Below, piece by piece: positions 1 through 8,359 of a stretch of 64,000 nucleotides of DNA. Origin of the DNA: Tepidiformaceae bacterium (lineage in GTDB: Bacteria; Chloroflexota; Dehalococcoidia; Tepidiformales; Tepidiformaceae); NCBI GenBank assembly GCA_958295975.1, contig OY282446.1, positions 531,289-595,288 of the forward strand, read 5' to 3'. Position numbers and translations under genes: made by a program. Within the stretch, counting starts at the first letter, position 1; every line of letters starts with the position of its first letter. The notes beneath the pieces were generated by a model, which did not search any database, was not told where the DNA came from, and saw only the letters and a program-made list of their open reading frames with translations.

Positions 1-1
1 G

Positions 2-1990
2 GGCATCCAGGCCGCGCTGGGCACGCTCCTCGCCCTGCGCCACGCGGAGCGCACGGGCCGGGGCCAGCACGTCGACGTGTCCGCGCAGGAGGCGCTCTCT
101 CCGGCGCAGGAGACGGCCATGATGATGTGGGACCTGCAGCGCGTGAACCGCGTGCGCACCGGCCCTCTCGGCCTGCTGCGCGCGCCCATCCCCGGCGTCG
201 GCGTCTACGACACGCGGGCGGGCCACCTGATGGCCTACGTCACCGCCCCGGGCGGGGCCGATTTCTCCGAACTGGTCGTCTGGATGGACGAGGCGGGCTT
301 CGCGCACGACCTCCACGAGGAGCCGTACGCCGCCATCGTGGCCGGGATGGACCTGCGCTTCCTCGCGCGCGTGCTGGCCGACCCCGACGAGGCCGCGCGC
401 ATTGGCCCGCAGCTCGCGCACATCCGCGAGACCGTGGCCGCCTTCTTCGCCGGCATGACGGCCCGCGACGCCTACGAGGAGGGGCAGCGCCGCCGCCTGC
501 TCGTGGGGCTCGTGTCCACCCCCGCCGACCTCGTGGCGAGCGCGCAGCTGCGGGCGCGCGACTGGTACCGGCCGGTCGCGGTGGCCGGGCGCGAGGTCGA
601 GTTCCCGGGCCCGCCCTACCGTCTTTCGGCCACGCCCGCGCGGGTGGGCGCGCCGCCCCGCCTGGGCGAACACGCGGACGCCGCCTGGCGCCCCCGCGCG
701 GCCCCCGCGCCGCCTCCCGCCGCCGCCTCCGGCGCGCCCGCGCTCCCGCTGGAGGGGCTGCGCGTGGCCGATTTCTCCTGGTTCGGCGCGGGCCCCATCG
801 CCGCGCAGACGCTGGCCGCCTTCGGCGCGGAGGTCGTGCGCGTCGAGTCCGAGGCGCGCATCGATTCCCTGCGCGTCGTGCAGCCGGTCGCGCTCAACGA
901 GGACGGCTCCCACAAGACCGGCTACAACGCCTCCGGCTACTTCAACAACTTCAACGCGGGCAAGCTCAGCCTGCTGCTGGACCTGAACCGCGCGCGCGGC
1001 CAGGCCATCGCCCGCCGCCTGATCGAGCGCTCCGACGTGTTCATGACGAACTTCACGCCGCGCGTGCTGACCAGGTGGCAGCTGCTGCCGGAGCAGGTGC
1101 GCGCCGTCAATCCGCGCATCGTGGCCGCCTATGCGCCCATGCAGGGCATGACCGGGCCGCACCGCGACTTCCTCGGCTTCGGCGCGGTGCTCACGCCCAT
1201 CACCGGCATCAGCGAGCTCTCCGGCTTCCCCCATCGCCCGCCCATCGGCGTCGGCACCAACTACCCCGACTACGTGATCAACCCAGGGCACCTCGTCATC
1301 GCCATGCTGGCCGCCCTGCGCCACCGCGAGCGCACGGGCGAGGGCCAGCTGGTGGAGATGCCGCAGATCGAGTCCGTGGTGAACGCGCTCGCGCCCGCCA
1401 TCCTCGATTTCACCGCCAACGGCGCGGTGCAGACGCGCGCGGGCAACCGCAGCCCCGTGGCCGCGCCCCACGGGGCCTTCCGCTGCGCCGACGCCCCCGA
1501 ACCGTCCGGCCCGGAGGAGCGCTGGGCGGTCGTCGCCTGCCGCGACGACGGCGAGTGGGCGGCGCTCTGCGAGGCCCTCGGCCACGGCGAGGCCGCCAAC
1601 GACCCCCGCTTCGCCACGCACGCGGCGCGCAAGGCCAACGAGGACGCGCTCGAGGCGCTGGTGGGCGAATGGACGCGCGATCGGCGCGCGGAGGACGTGA
1701 TGGCGGCGCTGCAGGCGCGCGGCGTGCCCGCGGGCGTCGTGCAGAACGCGCGCGACATGCTCGAACGCGACCCCCACATGCGCGCGCGCGGCTACTACCA
1801 GTACCTCGACCACGCGGAGACGGGCCGCAGCGCCTACGAGGGCTTCTGCGCGCGGCTGGGCCTCACGCCGGGCCGCCATCGCGCGCCCGCGCCCCTCTTC
1901 GGCGAGCACACGGAGGACGTCTGCCGCCGCATCCTCGGCTTGGACGGCGACGAAATCGCGGACCTGCTGGCGGAGGGCGTGCTGGCCTAG
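2..1990 (+). CDS. CaiB/BaiF CoA-transferase, tandem-domain, 5' end outside window
   Basis: Class III CoA-transferases move CoA between carboxylic acids. The frame is open from base 2 and begins mid-domain, so the start lies upstream of the window. The first ~215 residues are the end of one CaiB unit; a second full unit begins near base 745 with a typical G-L-R-V-A-D-F-S-W strand followed by A-E-V-V-R-V-E. A Y-P-D-Y segment near base 1265, before the R-T-G-E-G-Q-L-V-E motif, holds the likely catalytic Asp of the second unit. The layout matches the complete 808-residue double protein at 57795-60221. The stop shares a CTAG with the converging Fic-type gene. Substrate cannot be told from sequence. 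Confidence 0.9.
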   Translation, partial: GIQAALGTLLALRHAERTGRGQHVDVSAQEALSPAQETAMMMWDLQRVNRVRTGPLGLLRAPIPGVGVYDTRAGHLMAYVTAPGGADFSELVVWMDEAGFAHDLHEEPYAAIVAGMDLRFLARVLADPDEAARIGPQLAHIRETVAAFFAGMTARDAYEEGQRRRLLVGLVSTPADLVASAQLRARDWYRPVAVAGREVEFPGPPYRLSATPARVGAPPRLGEHADAAWRPRAAPAPPPAAASGAPALPLEGLRVADFSWFGAGPIAAQTLAAFGAEVVRVESEARIDSLRVVQPVALNEDGSHKTGYNASGYFNNFNAGKLSLLLDLNRARGQAIARRLIERSDVFMTNFTPRVLTRWQLLPEQVRAVNPRIVAAYAPMQGMTGPHRDFLGFGAVLTPITGISELSGFPHRPPIGVGTNYPDYVINPGHLVIAMLAALRHRERTGEGQLVEMPQIESVVNALAPAILDFTANGAVQTRAGNRSPVAAPHGAFRCADAPEPSGPEERWAVVACRDDGEWAALCEALGHGEAANDPRFATHAARKANEDALEALVGEWTRDRRAEDVMAALQARGVPAGVVQNARDMLERDPHMRARGYYQYLDHAETGRSAYEGFCARLGLTPGRHRAPAPLFGEHTEDVCRRILGLDGDEIADLLAEGVLA

Positions 1991-3093
1991 CCAGTACGGT
2001 CGTAAGCAGCAAAATCATCCAGTGTCTTGCGGTATTTGTTAATAAAACCCGAAATTCGAGAGGCTCCGTAATAGAACACTTCCGAATCAACACCATCTTC
2101 CTCAGACAGCTTCAAATCTTTGCGTATTTTAGAAATGCTTTCTCCACTGATTTCATGTCCATCGTTTCGTGCTCCAGTGTAAGAGACAAGGTTTCCCCGG
2201 CGGATCGTAATCTTGTTGCCGCGCTTCCGATCCACATCACATCCATAGGATATCAGAGTGGAACGGAGATCCATCCACTGCATGTTTTCTGCTCGCTTGC
2301 TGAGCTTCCTCGATTTACTCCTGATCCACAGAGAGATTGTATGCATCTCTTTATCGTCACGGAGCGAAGAGTTGTCTTCTTCAACTATCTGGTGACTGGC
2401 AATCTTGAGAACAGTATTAAAAAGATCATCTTCTTCCCCAGTAAAAACAAAATTGTTCTGGTCAAGAAAAACCAAAAGGGAAACGATGGCAGTCCTCTTA
2501 TTCCCATCATGAAAAGGATGATCCTGAACCATTGCATGCATAAGGGCAGCTGCGGCCATTTCCACGGTAGGATACTTAAGTCGTCCTCCTGCCGAAGTAT
2601 GCGGACGAGTAAGTGCTGCATCGAGGATCGCGCCCTGATCTCGTTCGCCACTGTCAATCGGATCTTCGCTGGTCTGATAATCCTTTTCCAGTTGATCATA
2701 AATCGCACGAACCATAGAAATGCTAAGGTGCTTGATATCATTCGAGGGGTGTCCAACCAAGGGCAGATCATATTGGTGGCCCACAGGCCCCTTCATTCCC
2801 GATTCCGATTCTTTCACGCTTGGTGCCACAGTCACAGGGGCTCGGGCAGGAGGAGCGATGCTGGAGATGGGGGGAGTGGGGGGAGGGTTGAGCGTACCAA
2901 TGGTTGCGCTCGGCTGGTGTGCCGTCGGTTGGGCAAGACCAAGTGCCACCTGCGCCTGGAGAAGGTCGGAGCGCGCCACGCTCTGCGAAACCTGTTTCTG
3001 GGGCAGACCAGCGGCCTGGAGGCGAGCGAGCGCATCATCGGGCGTGATGCCAGCCTGCGCGGCAAGGTTGCGGATGCTGCGGGGACTAGACAT
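1987..3093 (-). CDS. Fic/Doc-family protein with extra N- and C-terminal regions
   Basis: 368 residues. The core (about residues 105-245) carries H-P-F-H-D-G-N-K-R at 192-200, the Doc-type form of the Fic motif; Fic enzymes AMPylate and Doc phosphorylates target proteins. Residues 1-45 resemble the small IF2-N-type helical domain (I-R-N-L-A-A-Q-A-G-I-T), followed by a Pro-rich linker (65-90). The ~100-residue C-terminus (S-Y-G-C-D-V-D-R-K-R-G-N-K-I) faintly recalls the HicA fold, which is speculative. The start at 3093 has AAGGTGG upstream; an in-frame start 17 codons earlier has no such signal. No Phd-like antitoxin gene is adjacent. The DNA is clearly AT-richer than its neighbours, suggesting transfer. 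Toxin activity is not proven. Confidence 0.82.
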   Translation of the reverse strand: MSSPRSIRNLAAQAGITPDDALARLQAAGLPQKQVSQSVARSDLLQAQVALGLAQPTAHQPSATIGTLNPPPTPPISSIAPPARAPVTVAPSVKESESGMKGPVGHQYDLPLVGHPSNDIKHLSISMVRAIYDQLEKDYQTSEDPIDSGERDQGAILDAALTRPHTSAGGRLKYPTVEMAAAALMHAMVQDHPFHDGNKRTAIVSLLVFLDQNNFVFTGEEDDLFNTVLKIASHQIVEEDNSSLRDDKEMHTISLWIRSKSRKLSKRAENMQWMDLRSTLISYGCDVDRKRGNKITIRRGNLVSYTGARNDGHEISGESISKIRKDLKLSEEDGVDSEVFYYGASRISGFINKYRKTLDDFAAYDRTG

Positions 3094-3147
3094 CGGAAGC
3101 CACCTTACCACAAGGACGGTGGGCGTGGGCGCCCATACCCGCACCGC

Positions 3148-3471
3148 CTAGCCGCGCCAGCGGGCGGCGCCCGCGCGCGCCCAGCTCCGCAGCCGTCCGC
3201 CGCCCGCCCGCGCCCGCGCCATCACCGCTTCGAACCTGAAGAGCAGCCAGTGCAGCGCCACGCCCACTGCGGCGCTGCCGCCCATGAAGAGCGCGAATCC
3301 GAGCAGGGACGGATTGACGCCTTCGTCGTGAATCGCCAGCACGACCGCAACCCATGCCGCCGCGGTGAGCGGAATGATCCACCAGCGCCCGATCAGGATG
3401 CCCGCGATGAACCCGGTCCAGGGGAGAAGCATCGACACGAGCAACAGCGCGGGTTCCGGCTGCTCGGCCAT
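3148..3471 (-). CDS. Small membrane protein, copy 1 of a tandem pair
   Basis: 107 residues with no family I recognise. It has two or three hydrophobic segments (S-M-L-L-P-W-T-G-F-I-A-G-I-L, then W-W-I-I-P-L-T-A-A-A-W-V-A-V-V, then G-F-A-L-F-M-G-G-S-A-A-V-G) and a basic C-terminus. The start at 3471 (M-A-E-Q-P-E) has AGGGG just upstream and matches the start of the second copy. Relative to copy 2 it lacks about 12 residues near the N-terminus. It follows the second copy on the same strand, so both may share one mRNA. Confidence 0.6.
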   Translation of the reverse strand: MAEQPEPALLLVSMLLPWTGFIAGILIGRWWIIPLTAAAWVAVVLAIHDEGVNPSLLGFALFMGGSAAVGVALHWLLFRFEAVMARARAGGGRLRSWARAGAARWRG

Positions 3472-3900
3472 GCTTCCCCTCTTCCGCATCCAGCGTGCCG
3501 CAGCCGCGCGCTCCCCGTCAACGCCCCGCGCGCATCCAGCCCCGCAGCCGTCCGCCGGCCGCGCGCGCGCGCGCCATCACCGCTTCGGGCTTGAAGAACA
3601 GCCAGTGCAGCGCCACGCCCACCGCGGCGCTGCCGCCCATGAAGAGCGCGAATCCGAACAGGGACGGATTGACGCCTTCGTCGTGAATCGCCAGCAGGAC
3701 CGCAACCCATGCCGCCGCGGTGAGCGGAATGATCCACCAGCGTCCGAACAGGATACCCGCGATGAACCCGGTCCAGGGGAGAAGCATCGACACGGCGAGG
3801 AGCAGCCACGTCGCCAGCGCCCCCGCGGCGGGCAACAGCGCGAGTTCCGGCTGCTCGGCCATGCTTCCCCTCCCCCGCATCCAGCGTGCCGCCGCCGCGC
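3160..3900. repeat. Tandem gene-sized direct duplication
   Basis: Two ~340-370 base blocks (about 3160-3535 and 3530-3900) are closely similar at DNA level, including non-coding flanks such as the ATGCTTCCCCTC stretch at each 5' end and the following CATCCAGCGTGCCGC. Conservation of the flanks shows a recent duplication of the small membrane-protein gene rather than convergence. Confidence 0.85.
3518..3862 (-). CDS. Small membrane protein, copy 2 of a tandem pair
   Basis: 114 residues, nearly identical to the downstream copy from the shared M-L-L-P-W-T-G-F-I-A-G-I-L segment to the basic tail. It keeps an extra hydrophobic stretch (A-G-A-L-A-T-W-L-L-L-A-V-S) that copy 1 has lost, so this is probably the more complete form. 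The start at 3862 (M-A-E-Q-P-E) has AGGGGAAG upstream. Function unknown; the predicted topology is a small polytopic inner-membrane protein. Confidence 0.6.
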   Translation of the reverse strand: MAEQPELALLPAAGALATWLLLAVSMLLPWTGFIAGILFGRWWIIPLTAAAWVAVLLAIHDEGVNPSLFGFALFMGGSAAVGVALHWLFFKPEAVMARARAAGGRLRGWMRAGR

Positions 3901-3912
3901 GCTTCCCGTCAA

Positions 3913-3962
3913 CGCGCCGCGCCCGTATCCGCGCCGCGCCCGTATCCGCGCCGCGCCGTATC
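3913..3962. repeat. Short tandem repeat, 17-bp unit x3
   Basis: Three head-to-tail copies of CGCGCCGCGCCCGTATC at 3913-3929, 3930-3946 and 3947-3962; the last lacks one C. It lies between the duplicated small genes and the HpaB-like gene. The third copy supplies TATCAT (3959-3964), a possible -10 box for the downstream gene. Confidence 0.85.
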
Positions 3963-3999
3963 ATGGCCGCTCGCATACCTGCCAACGGGAGCCGCTCAC

Positions 4000-5436
4000 A
4001 TGGGCCTGCGCACGCCTGCCGAGTACGTCGAATCGCTCAGGGACGGGCGCACCGTCTTCTACCGCGGCGAGCGCGTGCCCGACGTGACCGCCCACCCCGT
4101 CATCGCCAAGGCCGTGCGCCACGCCTGCGTCGATTACGAGATGGCCGAGGACCCGGACACGCGCGAGCTCGCCGTGGTGGCGGACGAGGGCGAGCCCTAC
4201 GCGCGCTACTTCAAGGCGCCCCGCAGCACGGACGACCTGCGCCTGCGCTCGCAGCTGATCGAGGCTTCCACGGCGCGGGGCCGGACGCTCGTGCCGCTGG
4301 TGAAGGAGATCGGCTCGGACGCGCTCTTCGGCCTCATGCGCGTGACGCGCGCCATCGACGAGGCCCGCGGCACGGCCTACCGCGCGCGCGTGGACGCCTT
4401 CCATCGCCACTGCCGCGACAACGACCTCACCATGTCCGTGGCGCAGACGGACGTGAAGGGCGACCGCTCCGCCGGGCCGGGCGGCCAGCCCCATCCCGAC
4501 TACTACCTGCGCATCGTGGAGCGCCGCCCCGACGGCATCGTCGTGCGCGGGGCCAAGGCGCACACGAGCTGCACGACCAACGTGAACGAGGTCATCGTGC
4601 TGCCCACGCGGGCCATGCGGGAGGCGGACGCGGACTACGCCGTGGCCTTCGCCGTGCCCGCCGACGCGCCCGGCCTCACGCTCGTGGCCAGCCCCTACGG
4701 CGGGGCCCCGCGCAACGACTTCGAGGCCCCCCTCAGCGCGAACCGCAAGATGATGGAGACGACCACCATCTTCGACGACGTGTTCGTGCCGAATGAGCGT
4801 GTGTTCATGGCCGGGGAGCACGAGTTCACGGGCCCGCTGGCGCTCGGCTTCGTCGAGTACCACCGCTTCACCGCCGTCTCCTACAAGCTGCCGCTGGTGG
4901 ACGCGCTGGTGGGCGCGGGCCAGCTGCTGGCCGACCTGAACGGCGTCGCGCGCGCGGCCCACGTGCGCGAGAAGCTGGTCTGGCTGGTGAGCTACGCGCA
5001 GACGGTGCGCGCCCTCATCGAGATGGCGGCCCTGCGCGGCGCGCCCGACGCGGAGGGCATCCACGCCCCCGACGCCATGACCACGAACATCGCCAAGTAC
5101 CACTTCGCCCACCACTACCACGAGGCCCTGCAGCACGTGCAGGACATCGCCGGGGGGCTGCTGGTGACGGCGCCGGGCGAGGAGGATTTCGCCAACCCCG
5201 AGACGGGCGAGCTGCTGCGCCGCTACCTCGGCGGGCGCGAGGGCGTGGACGGCGAGACGCGCATCCGCGCCATGAACATGGTGAGCGACCTCACCACCGG
5301 CGACTTCGGCGGCTACCACGCCGTCCTCGCCATCCACGCCGAGGGCTCGCTGGAGGCGGAGAAGCTGATGATCGCGCGCGCCTACGACGGCGGGCGCACG
5401 CTCGCCTACGCGAAACGGCTGGCGGGCATCGGCTAG
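4000..5436 (+). CDS. 4-hydroxyphenylacetate 3-hydroxylase / 4-hydroxybutyryl-CoA dehydratase family flavoprotein
   Basis: 478 residues, the usual length of the HpaB/AbfD family (acyl-CoA-dehydrogenase-like FAD fold). Family-typical stretches include G-A-K-A-H-T-S-C near residue 190 and D-I-A-G-G-L-L-V-T-A-P near 385. In 4-hydroxybutyryl-CoA dehydratase the [4Fe-4S] cluster uses three Cys and one His (C99, C103, H292, C299 in the Clostridium enzyme). Here the region near residues 92-106 has no Cys, and the position seven after the K-Y-H histidine is Glu, so a dehydratase cluster is unlikely; a reduced-flavin monooxygenase or related flavoprotein is more likely. The start at 4000 has GGGAG about 8 nt upstream. 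Substrate unknown. Confidence 0.85.
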   Translation: MGLRTPAEYVESLRDGRTVFYRGERVPDVTAHPVIAKAVRHACVDYEMAEDPDTRELAVVADEGEPYARYFKAPRSTDDLRLRSQLIEASTARGRTLVPLVKEIGSDALFGLMRVTRAIDEARGTAYRARVDAFHRHCRDNDLTMSVAQTDVKGDRSAGPGGQPHPDYYLRIVERRPDGIVVRGAKAHTSCTTNVNEVIVLPTRAMREADADYAVAFAVPADAPGLTLVASPYGGAPRNDFEAPLSANRKMMETTTIFDDVFVPNERVFMAGEHEFTGPLALGFVEYHRFTAVSYKLPLVDALVGAGQLLADLNGVARAAHVREKLVWLVSYAQTVRALIEMAALRGAPDAEGIHAPDAMTTNIAKYHFAHHYHEALQHVQDIAGGLLVTAPGEEDFANPETGELLRRYLGGREGVDGETRIRAMNMVSDLTTGDFGGYHAVLAIHAEGSLEAEKLMIARAYDGGRTLAYAKRLAGIG

Positions 5437-5447
5437 CGCCCGCGCGG

Positions 5448-5453
5448 TAGACT
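5448..5453 (+). promoter_or_regulatory. -10 box of a leaderless transcript (LON-domain gene)
   Basis: TAGACT followed by 6 nt and then the GTG start at 5460. With usual -10 to +1 spacing, transcription would begin at the start codon. No Shine-Dalgarno sequence lies in the gap. Confidence 0.6.
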
Positions 5454-5459
5454 GGGGCC

Positions 5460-6122
5460 GTGGCCGGACTCGAGATCCCGCTCTTCCCCCTGCGCACGGT
5501 GCTCTTCCCCGGGCACGCGCTGCCCCTGCAGATCTTCGAGGAGCGCTACCAGACGATGACGCGCGAGCTCATCGAGAGCGGCGGCGTCTTCGGCGTGCTC
5601 CTCATCAAGAGCGGGCGCGAGACGGGCGGCGGCGCCGTGCCCCACGACGTCGGCGCCACCGCCGTCATCGAGGAGTACCGCGAGCTGCCCGGCGGGCGCT
5701 TCCAGCTGGACGCGCGCGGGCGCGACCGCTTCCGCCTCGTGCGGATGCTCGAACCGCGCCCCTACCCCTACGGCGAAATCGAGTTCCTCGACGAGCGCTG
5801 GGAGCGCGGCGACCCGCAGGTGAAGGCCGCCTTCGAGACGGCGCGCGCCACCTTCCCCCTCTACCTGCGCCTGGCGCTGGCCCTCTCCGACCAGTGGGCG
5901 CGCGACCTCTCCCTGCCGCGCGACCCGCACCGCTTCGTGAACACGGTCGCGCCCTGGCTGCAGCTGGAGGAGGAGGGCAAGCAGCGGCTGCTGGAGATCG
6001 AGCCCGCGGCGGAGCGTCTCGCGCACCTGGCGGAGCTGCTGGACGGCCTCGTGACGCGCGTGCGCGAGCAGGTGGACGGCCACCACCGCCGCCGCTTCGC
6101 CAGCCTCGCCGCCGTCAGCTAG
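5460..6122 (+). CDS. LON substrate-binding-domain protein (peptidase S16 N-domain only)
   Basis: 220 residues. It opens with the LON N-domain pattern E-I-P-L-F-P-L-R-T-V-L-F-P-G-H-A-L-P-L-Q-I-F, then E-E-R-Y. It lacks the AAA+ and Ser-Lys protease parts of Lon, so it is a stand-alone substrate-binding-like protein of the YcaO/Lon-N type found in many genomes. The C-terminal half is helical (L-A-H-L-A-E-L-L). The GTG start at 5460 is set by a TAGACT box 6 nt upstream and the absence of any SD. Client proteins unknown. Confidence 0.9.
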   Translation: MAGLEIPLFPLRTVLFPGHALPLQIFEERYQTMTRELIESGGVFGVLLIKSGRETGGGAVPHDVGATAVIEEYRELPGGRFQLDARGRDRFRLVRMLEPRPYPYGEIEFLDERWERGDPQVKAAFETARATFPLYLRLALALSDQWARDLSLPRDPHRFVNTVAPWLQLEEEGKQRLLEIEPAAERLAHLAELLDGLVTRVREQVDGHHRRRFASLAAVS

Positions 6123-6152
6123 CGCCCCCGCGGCGGGCCCGTCGCGCTCGCG

Positions 6153-6158
6153 TAGACT
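6153..6158 (+). promoter_or_regulatory. -10 box of a leaderless transcript (antiporter gene)
   Basis: TAGACT followed by 8 nt and the GTG start at 6167. No SD lies between, which fits leaderless initiation. Confidence 0.55.
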
Positions 6159-6166
6159 GCGCTTCC

Positions 6167-8026
6167 GTGGAAGTCGACGCCGCCCTGCGCGCCGCCGCCG
6201 TCATCGCCGGGGCCGCCGCGCTCGGCCAGATCGTCTGCCGCCGCGTCCCCATCCCCCTGCCCCTCTTCCTGCTGGCCGCGGGGCTGCTCTTCGGGCACGA
6301 CGGCCTCGGGCTGGTGGAGACGCGCGAGCTCGAGGAGCTGGTGCGCGTGGTGGTGGTGCTGGCGGTGGCGCTGATCGTGTTCGAGGGGGGCGCGGCCCTG
6401 CGCCTGGCCTCGCTGCGCACGCTCGCGCCGGTCGTGCGCAACGTGGTGCTGCTAGGGCTGGTGGTGACGCCCGCCGTGGGGGCGCTGGCGGCGTGGCTGT
6501 TCCTCGATTTCGACTGGCGCGCGGCCTTCCTCTTCGGGGCGCTCGTGTGCGTCACGGGGCCGAGCGTGCTCACGCCCCTGCTGCGCTCCATCCGCGTGGA
6601 CAACCGCCTGCGCGACATCCTCGCCAGCGAGGGCGTCATCATCGACCCGCTGGGGGCGCTGCTCACGCTCTTCCTGCTGCAGATCGCGGTGGCGGAGACG
6701 TTCGACCCGGCGGGGCCGACGGGCTGGGCGCTGCAGCGGCTCGGCATCGGCATCGGCATCGGCGCGGCGGGCGCGTTCCTCGTGTGGGCGCTGACGCGGC
6801 TGGTGCGGCGGCTGAGCGGGCGCGAGATGGCCCTGCTCGTCATCGGCGCCGCCGTGGCCGCCTTCGCCACGGCGGAATCGCTGGGGCGCGAATCGGGCCT
6901 CGTGGCCATGGTCGTCATGGCCATCGCCATCGGCAACCTGCGCCTGCCCCAGCGCGAGCGCGTGGAGGACTTTCAGGAGTCCATCACCGCCTGGCTCATC
7001 GCCAGCGTGTACGTGCTGCTGGCGGCTGGCATCAGCCTCGACGACCTCGCCGGGCTGTGGCCGGAGGGCATCATCGTGGCGGCCATCCTCGCCTTCGTGG
7101 GGCGGCCCCTGCTGATCGTGCTGGCCAGCTGGCGCTCGGGGCTGAACTGGCGGGAGCAGGCGTTCCTCTCGGCGGTGGCCCCGCGCGGCGTGGTGGCCGC
7201 CTCCCTCGCGGGCGTGGTGGCCGTCGAGGCCAGCGCCTTCGCGGGCGACACGGGCCAGCGCCTGGTGGCCATGGTGTTCGTCGTCATCCTGCTCACCATC
7301 GGCATACAATCGGCCTATGCGGGACCGCTGGCGCGGCTGTTGCGGGTGCGGCCCATGACCACCGTGGTGGCGGGCGCGGGCGAGGTGGGCAGGCGCGTGG
7401 CCACGCTGCTGGCGGGCTCCGGCGAGCCCGTGCTCGTCGTCGAAACCGACGAGGAGGCCGTCATGCGCGCCCGCGAGGACGGCCTCGAGGTGCTCATCGG
7501 CGACATCTCCGACGCCGACGTGCTGCGCCGGGCCGGGCTGGACGAGGCGAAGGCCCTGCTGCTGGCCACGCCCGACGATGCGCGCAACCTGCTCGCCGCC
7601 CAGCTGGCGCGCTCCCGCTTCAACTGCGAGACCGTCTACGTGCGCGTGAACGACGCCGCCAACGTGGAGGCCTTCCAGAAGCTCGGCGTCGTGCCCGTGA
7701 GCCAGTCCGAGGCCGTCGCCTCCGAGCTGGCGCGGCTGGTGGCCGGACCCGTCTTCGAGGACATCCTCGCGCAGGTGGCCGAGGACGTGACCGTGGCGCG
7801 CGTGGTCGTCACCTCCGCCTCCGCGCAGCGCCCCATCCAGTCCATCCCCGAACTGCAGGGCACGCTCGTGGTGCTGGTCACGCGCGGGCGCGACTCCGTC
7901 ATCCCCAACGGGCGCACGGAGCTGCGCCTGGGCGACATCGTCACCGTCTTCGGCAGCCTCAACGACCTGGCCGTGGCGCGCGGGGGCCTCTCCGTCATCC
8001 CCCAGACGACGCCCATCATCTCCTGA
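6167..8026 (+). CDS. CPA-family cation:proton antiporter with C-terminal TrkA domains
   Basis: 619 residues. Residues 1-390 form a dozen hydrophobic helices of the Na+/H+ exchanger fold (P-L-P-L-F-L-L-A-A-G-L-L-F-G near the N-terminus; G-P-S-V-L-T-P-L-L; D-P-L-G-A). A Rossmann TrkA-N domain begins near residue 402 with G-A-G-E-V-G-R-R-V-A and a D/E-rich second strand end, and a TrkA-C-like domain follows at about 535-610. Such proteins exchange Na+ or K+ for H+ across the inner membrane under nucleotide control. The GTG start is chosen because a TAGACT box sits 8 nt upstream; the frame is open further upstream but only overlaps the previous gene. Confidence 0.9.
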   Translation: MEVDAALRAAAVIAGAAALGQIVCRRVPIPLPLFLLAAGLLFGHDGLGLVETRELEELVRVVVVLAVALIVFEGGAALRLASLRTLAPVVRNVVLLGLVVTPAVGALAAWLFLDFDWRAAFLFGALVCVTGPSVLTPLLRSIRVDNRLRDILASEGVIIDPLGALLTLFLLQIAVAETFDPAGPTGWALQRLGIGIGIGAAGAFLVWALTRLVRRLSGREMALLVIGAAVAAFATAESLGRESGLVAMVVMAIAIGNLRLPQRERVEDFQESITAWLIASVYVLLAAGISLDDLAGLWPEGIIVAAILAFVGRPLLIVLASWRSGLNWREQAFLSAVAPRGVVAASLAGVVAVEASAFAGDTGQRLVAMVFVVILLTIGIQSAYAGPLARLLRVRPMTTVVAGAGEVGRRVATLLAGSGEPVLVVETDEEAVMRAREDGLEVLIGDISDADVLRRAGLDEAKALLLATPDDARNLLAAQLARSRFNCETVYVRVNDAANVEAFQKLGVVPVSQSEAVASELARLVAGPVFEDILAQVAEDVTVARVVVTSASAQRPIQSIPELQGTLVVLVTRGRDSVIPNGRTELRLGDIVTVFGSLNDLAVARGGLSVIPQTTPIIS

Positions 8027-8116
8027 CGCACGGCGATGCGAACCGTCGCGCGGGGCGTTTGCCCCGAAGCGGCGGCGGGCAGTAGGATTGCGCCATCACG
8101 GGCTGGGGTGGCGGAC

Positions 8117-8326
8117 ATGGAAGCATTTCCTCCTTGCCGTCGCTGTCGCGACGAGGATCGCGACGGCGATCTGGTGCCGCTCTCGGACTTCGGCAGTCAG
8201 GGAGCGCCCATTCACTACAAGGCGTGGGTCTGCACGAACCCGAAGTGCGACTACAACATCAAGATCCGGAATGGCGACGTGATTCTGGACGAGCCGATCA
8301 ACGACGGCTACGCGCCCCGGCGCTAG
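8117..8326 (+). CDS. Small zinc-ribbon-like protein
   Basis: 69 residues with C-R-R-C near the N-terminus and C-T-N-P-K-C in the middle, four Cys fitting a zinc ribbon or rubredoxin-like knuckle. I do not recognise a named family. A TAGGAT box at 8083-8088 gives a short leader. It lies 33 nt before the nuoB-like gene, whose own promoter box is separate. Role unknown; possibilities include an Fe-S or nucleic-acid-related accessory. Confidence 0.7.
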   Translation: MEAFPPCRRCRDEDRDGDLVPLSDFGSQGAPIHYKAWVCTNPKCDYNIKIRNGDVILDEPINDGYAPRR

Positions 8327-8346
8327 CGCGCCGCCCGCCGTCGCCG

Positions 8347-8352
8347 TAGGCT
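8347..8352 (+). promoter_or_regulatory. -10 box of a leaderless transcript (nuoB-like gene)
   Basis: TAGGCT, 7 nt, then ATG at 8360. There is no SD in the gap. Confidence 0.5.
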
Positions 8353-8359
8353 GAGGGCC

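Noticed and set aside
127..3594. Very long Arg/Pro-rich open frame across the CoA-transferase and Fic-type genes
   Set aside because: High-GC shadow frame; composition is Arg/Ala/Pro/Gly biased and it crosses genes with clear domains on other frames.
3913..3962. CRISPR-like array
   Set aside because: Only three units directly abutting, no spacers, no cas genes; a simple tandem repeat.
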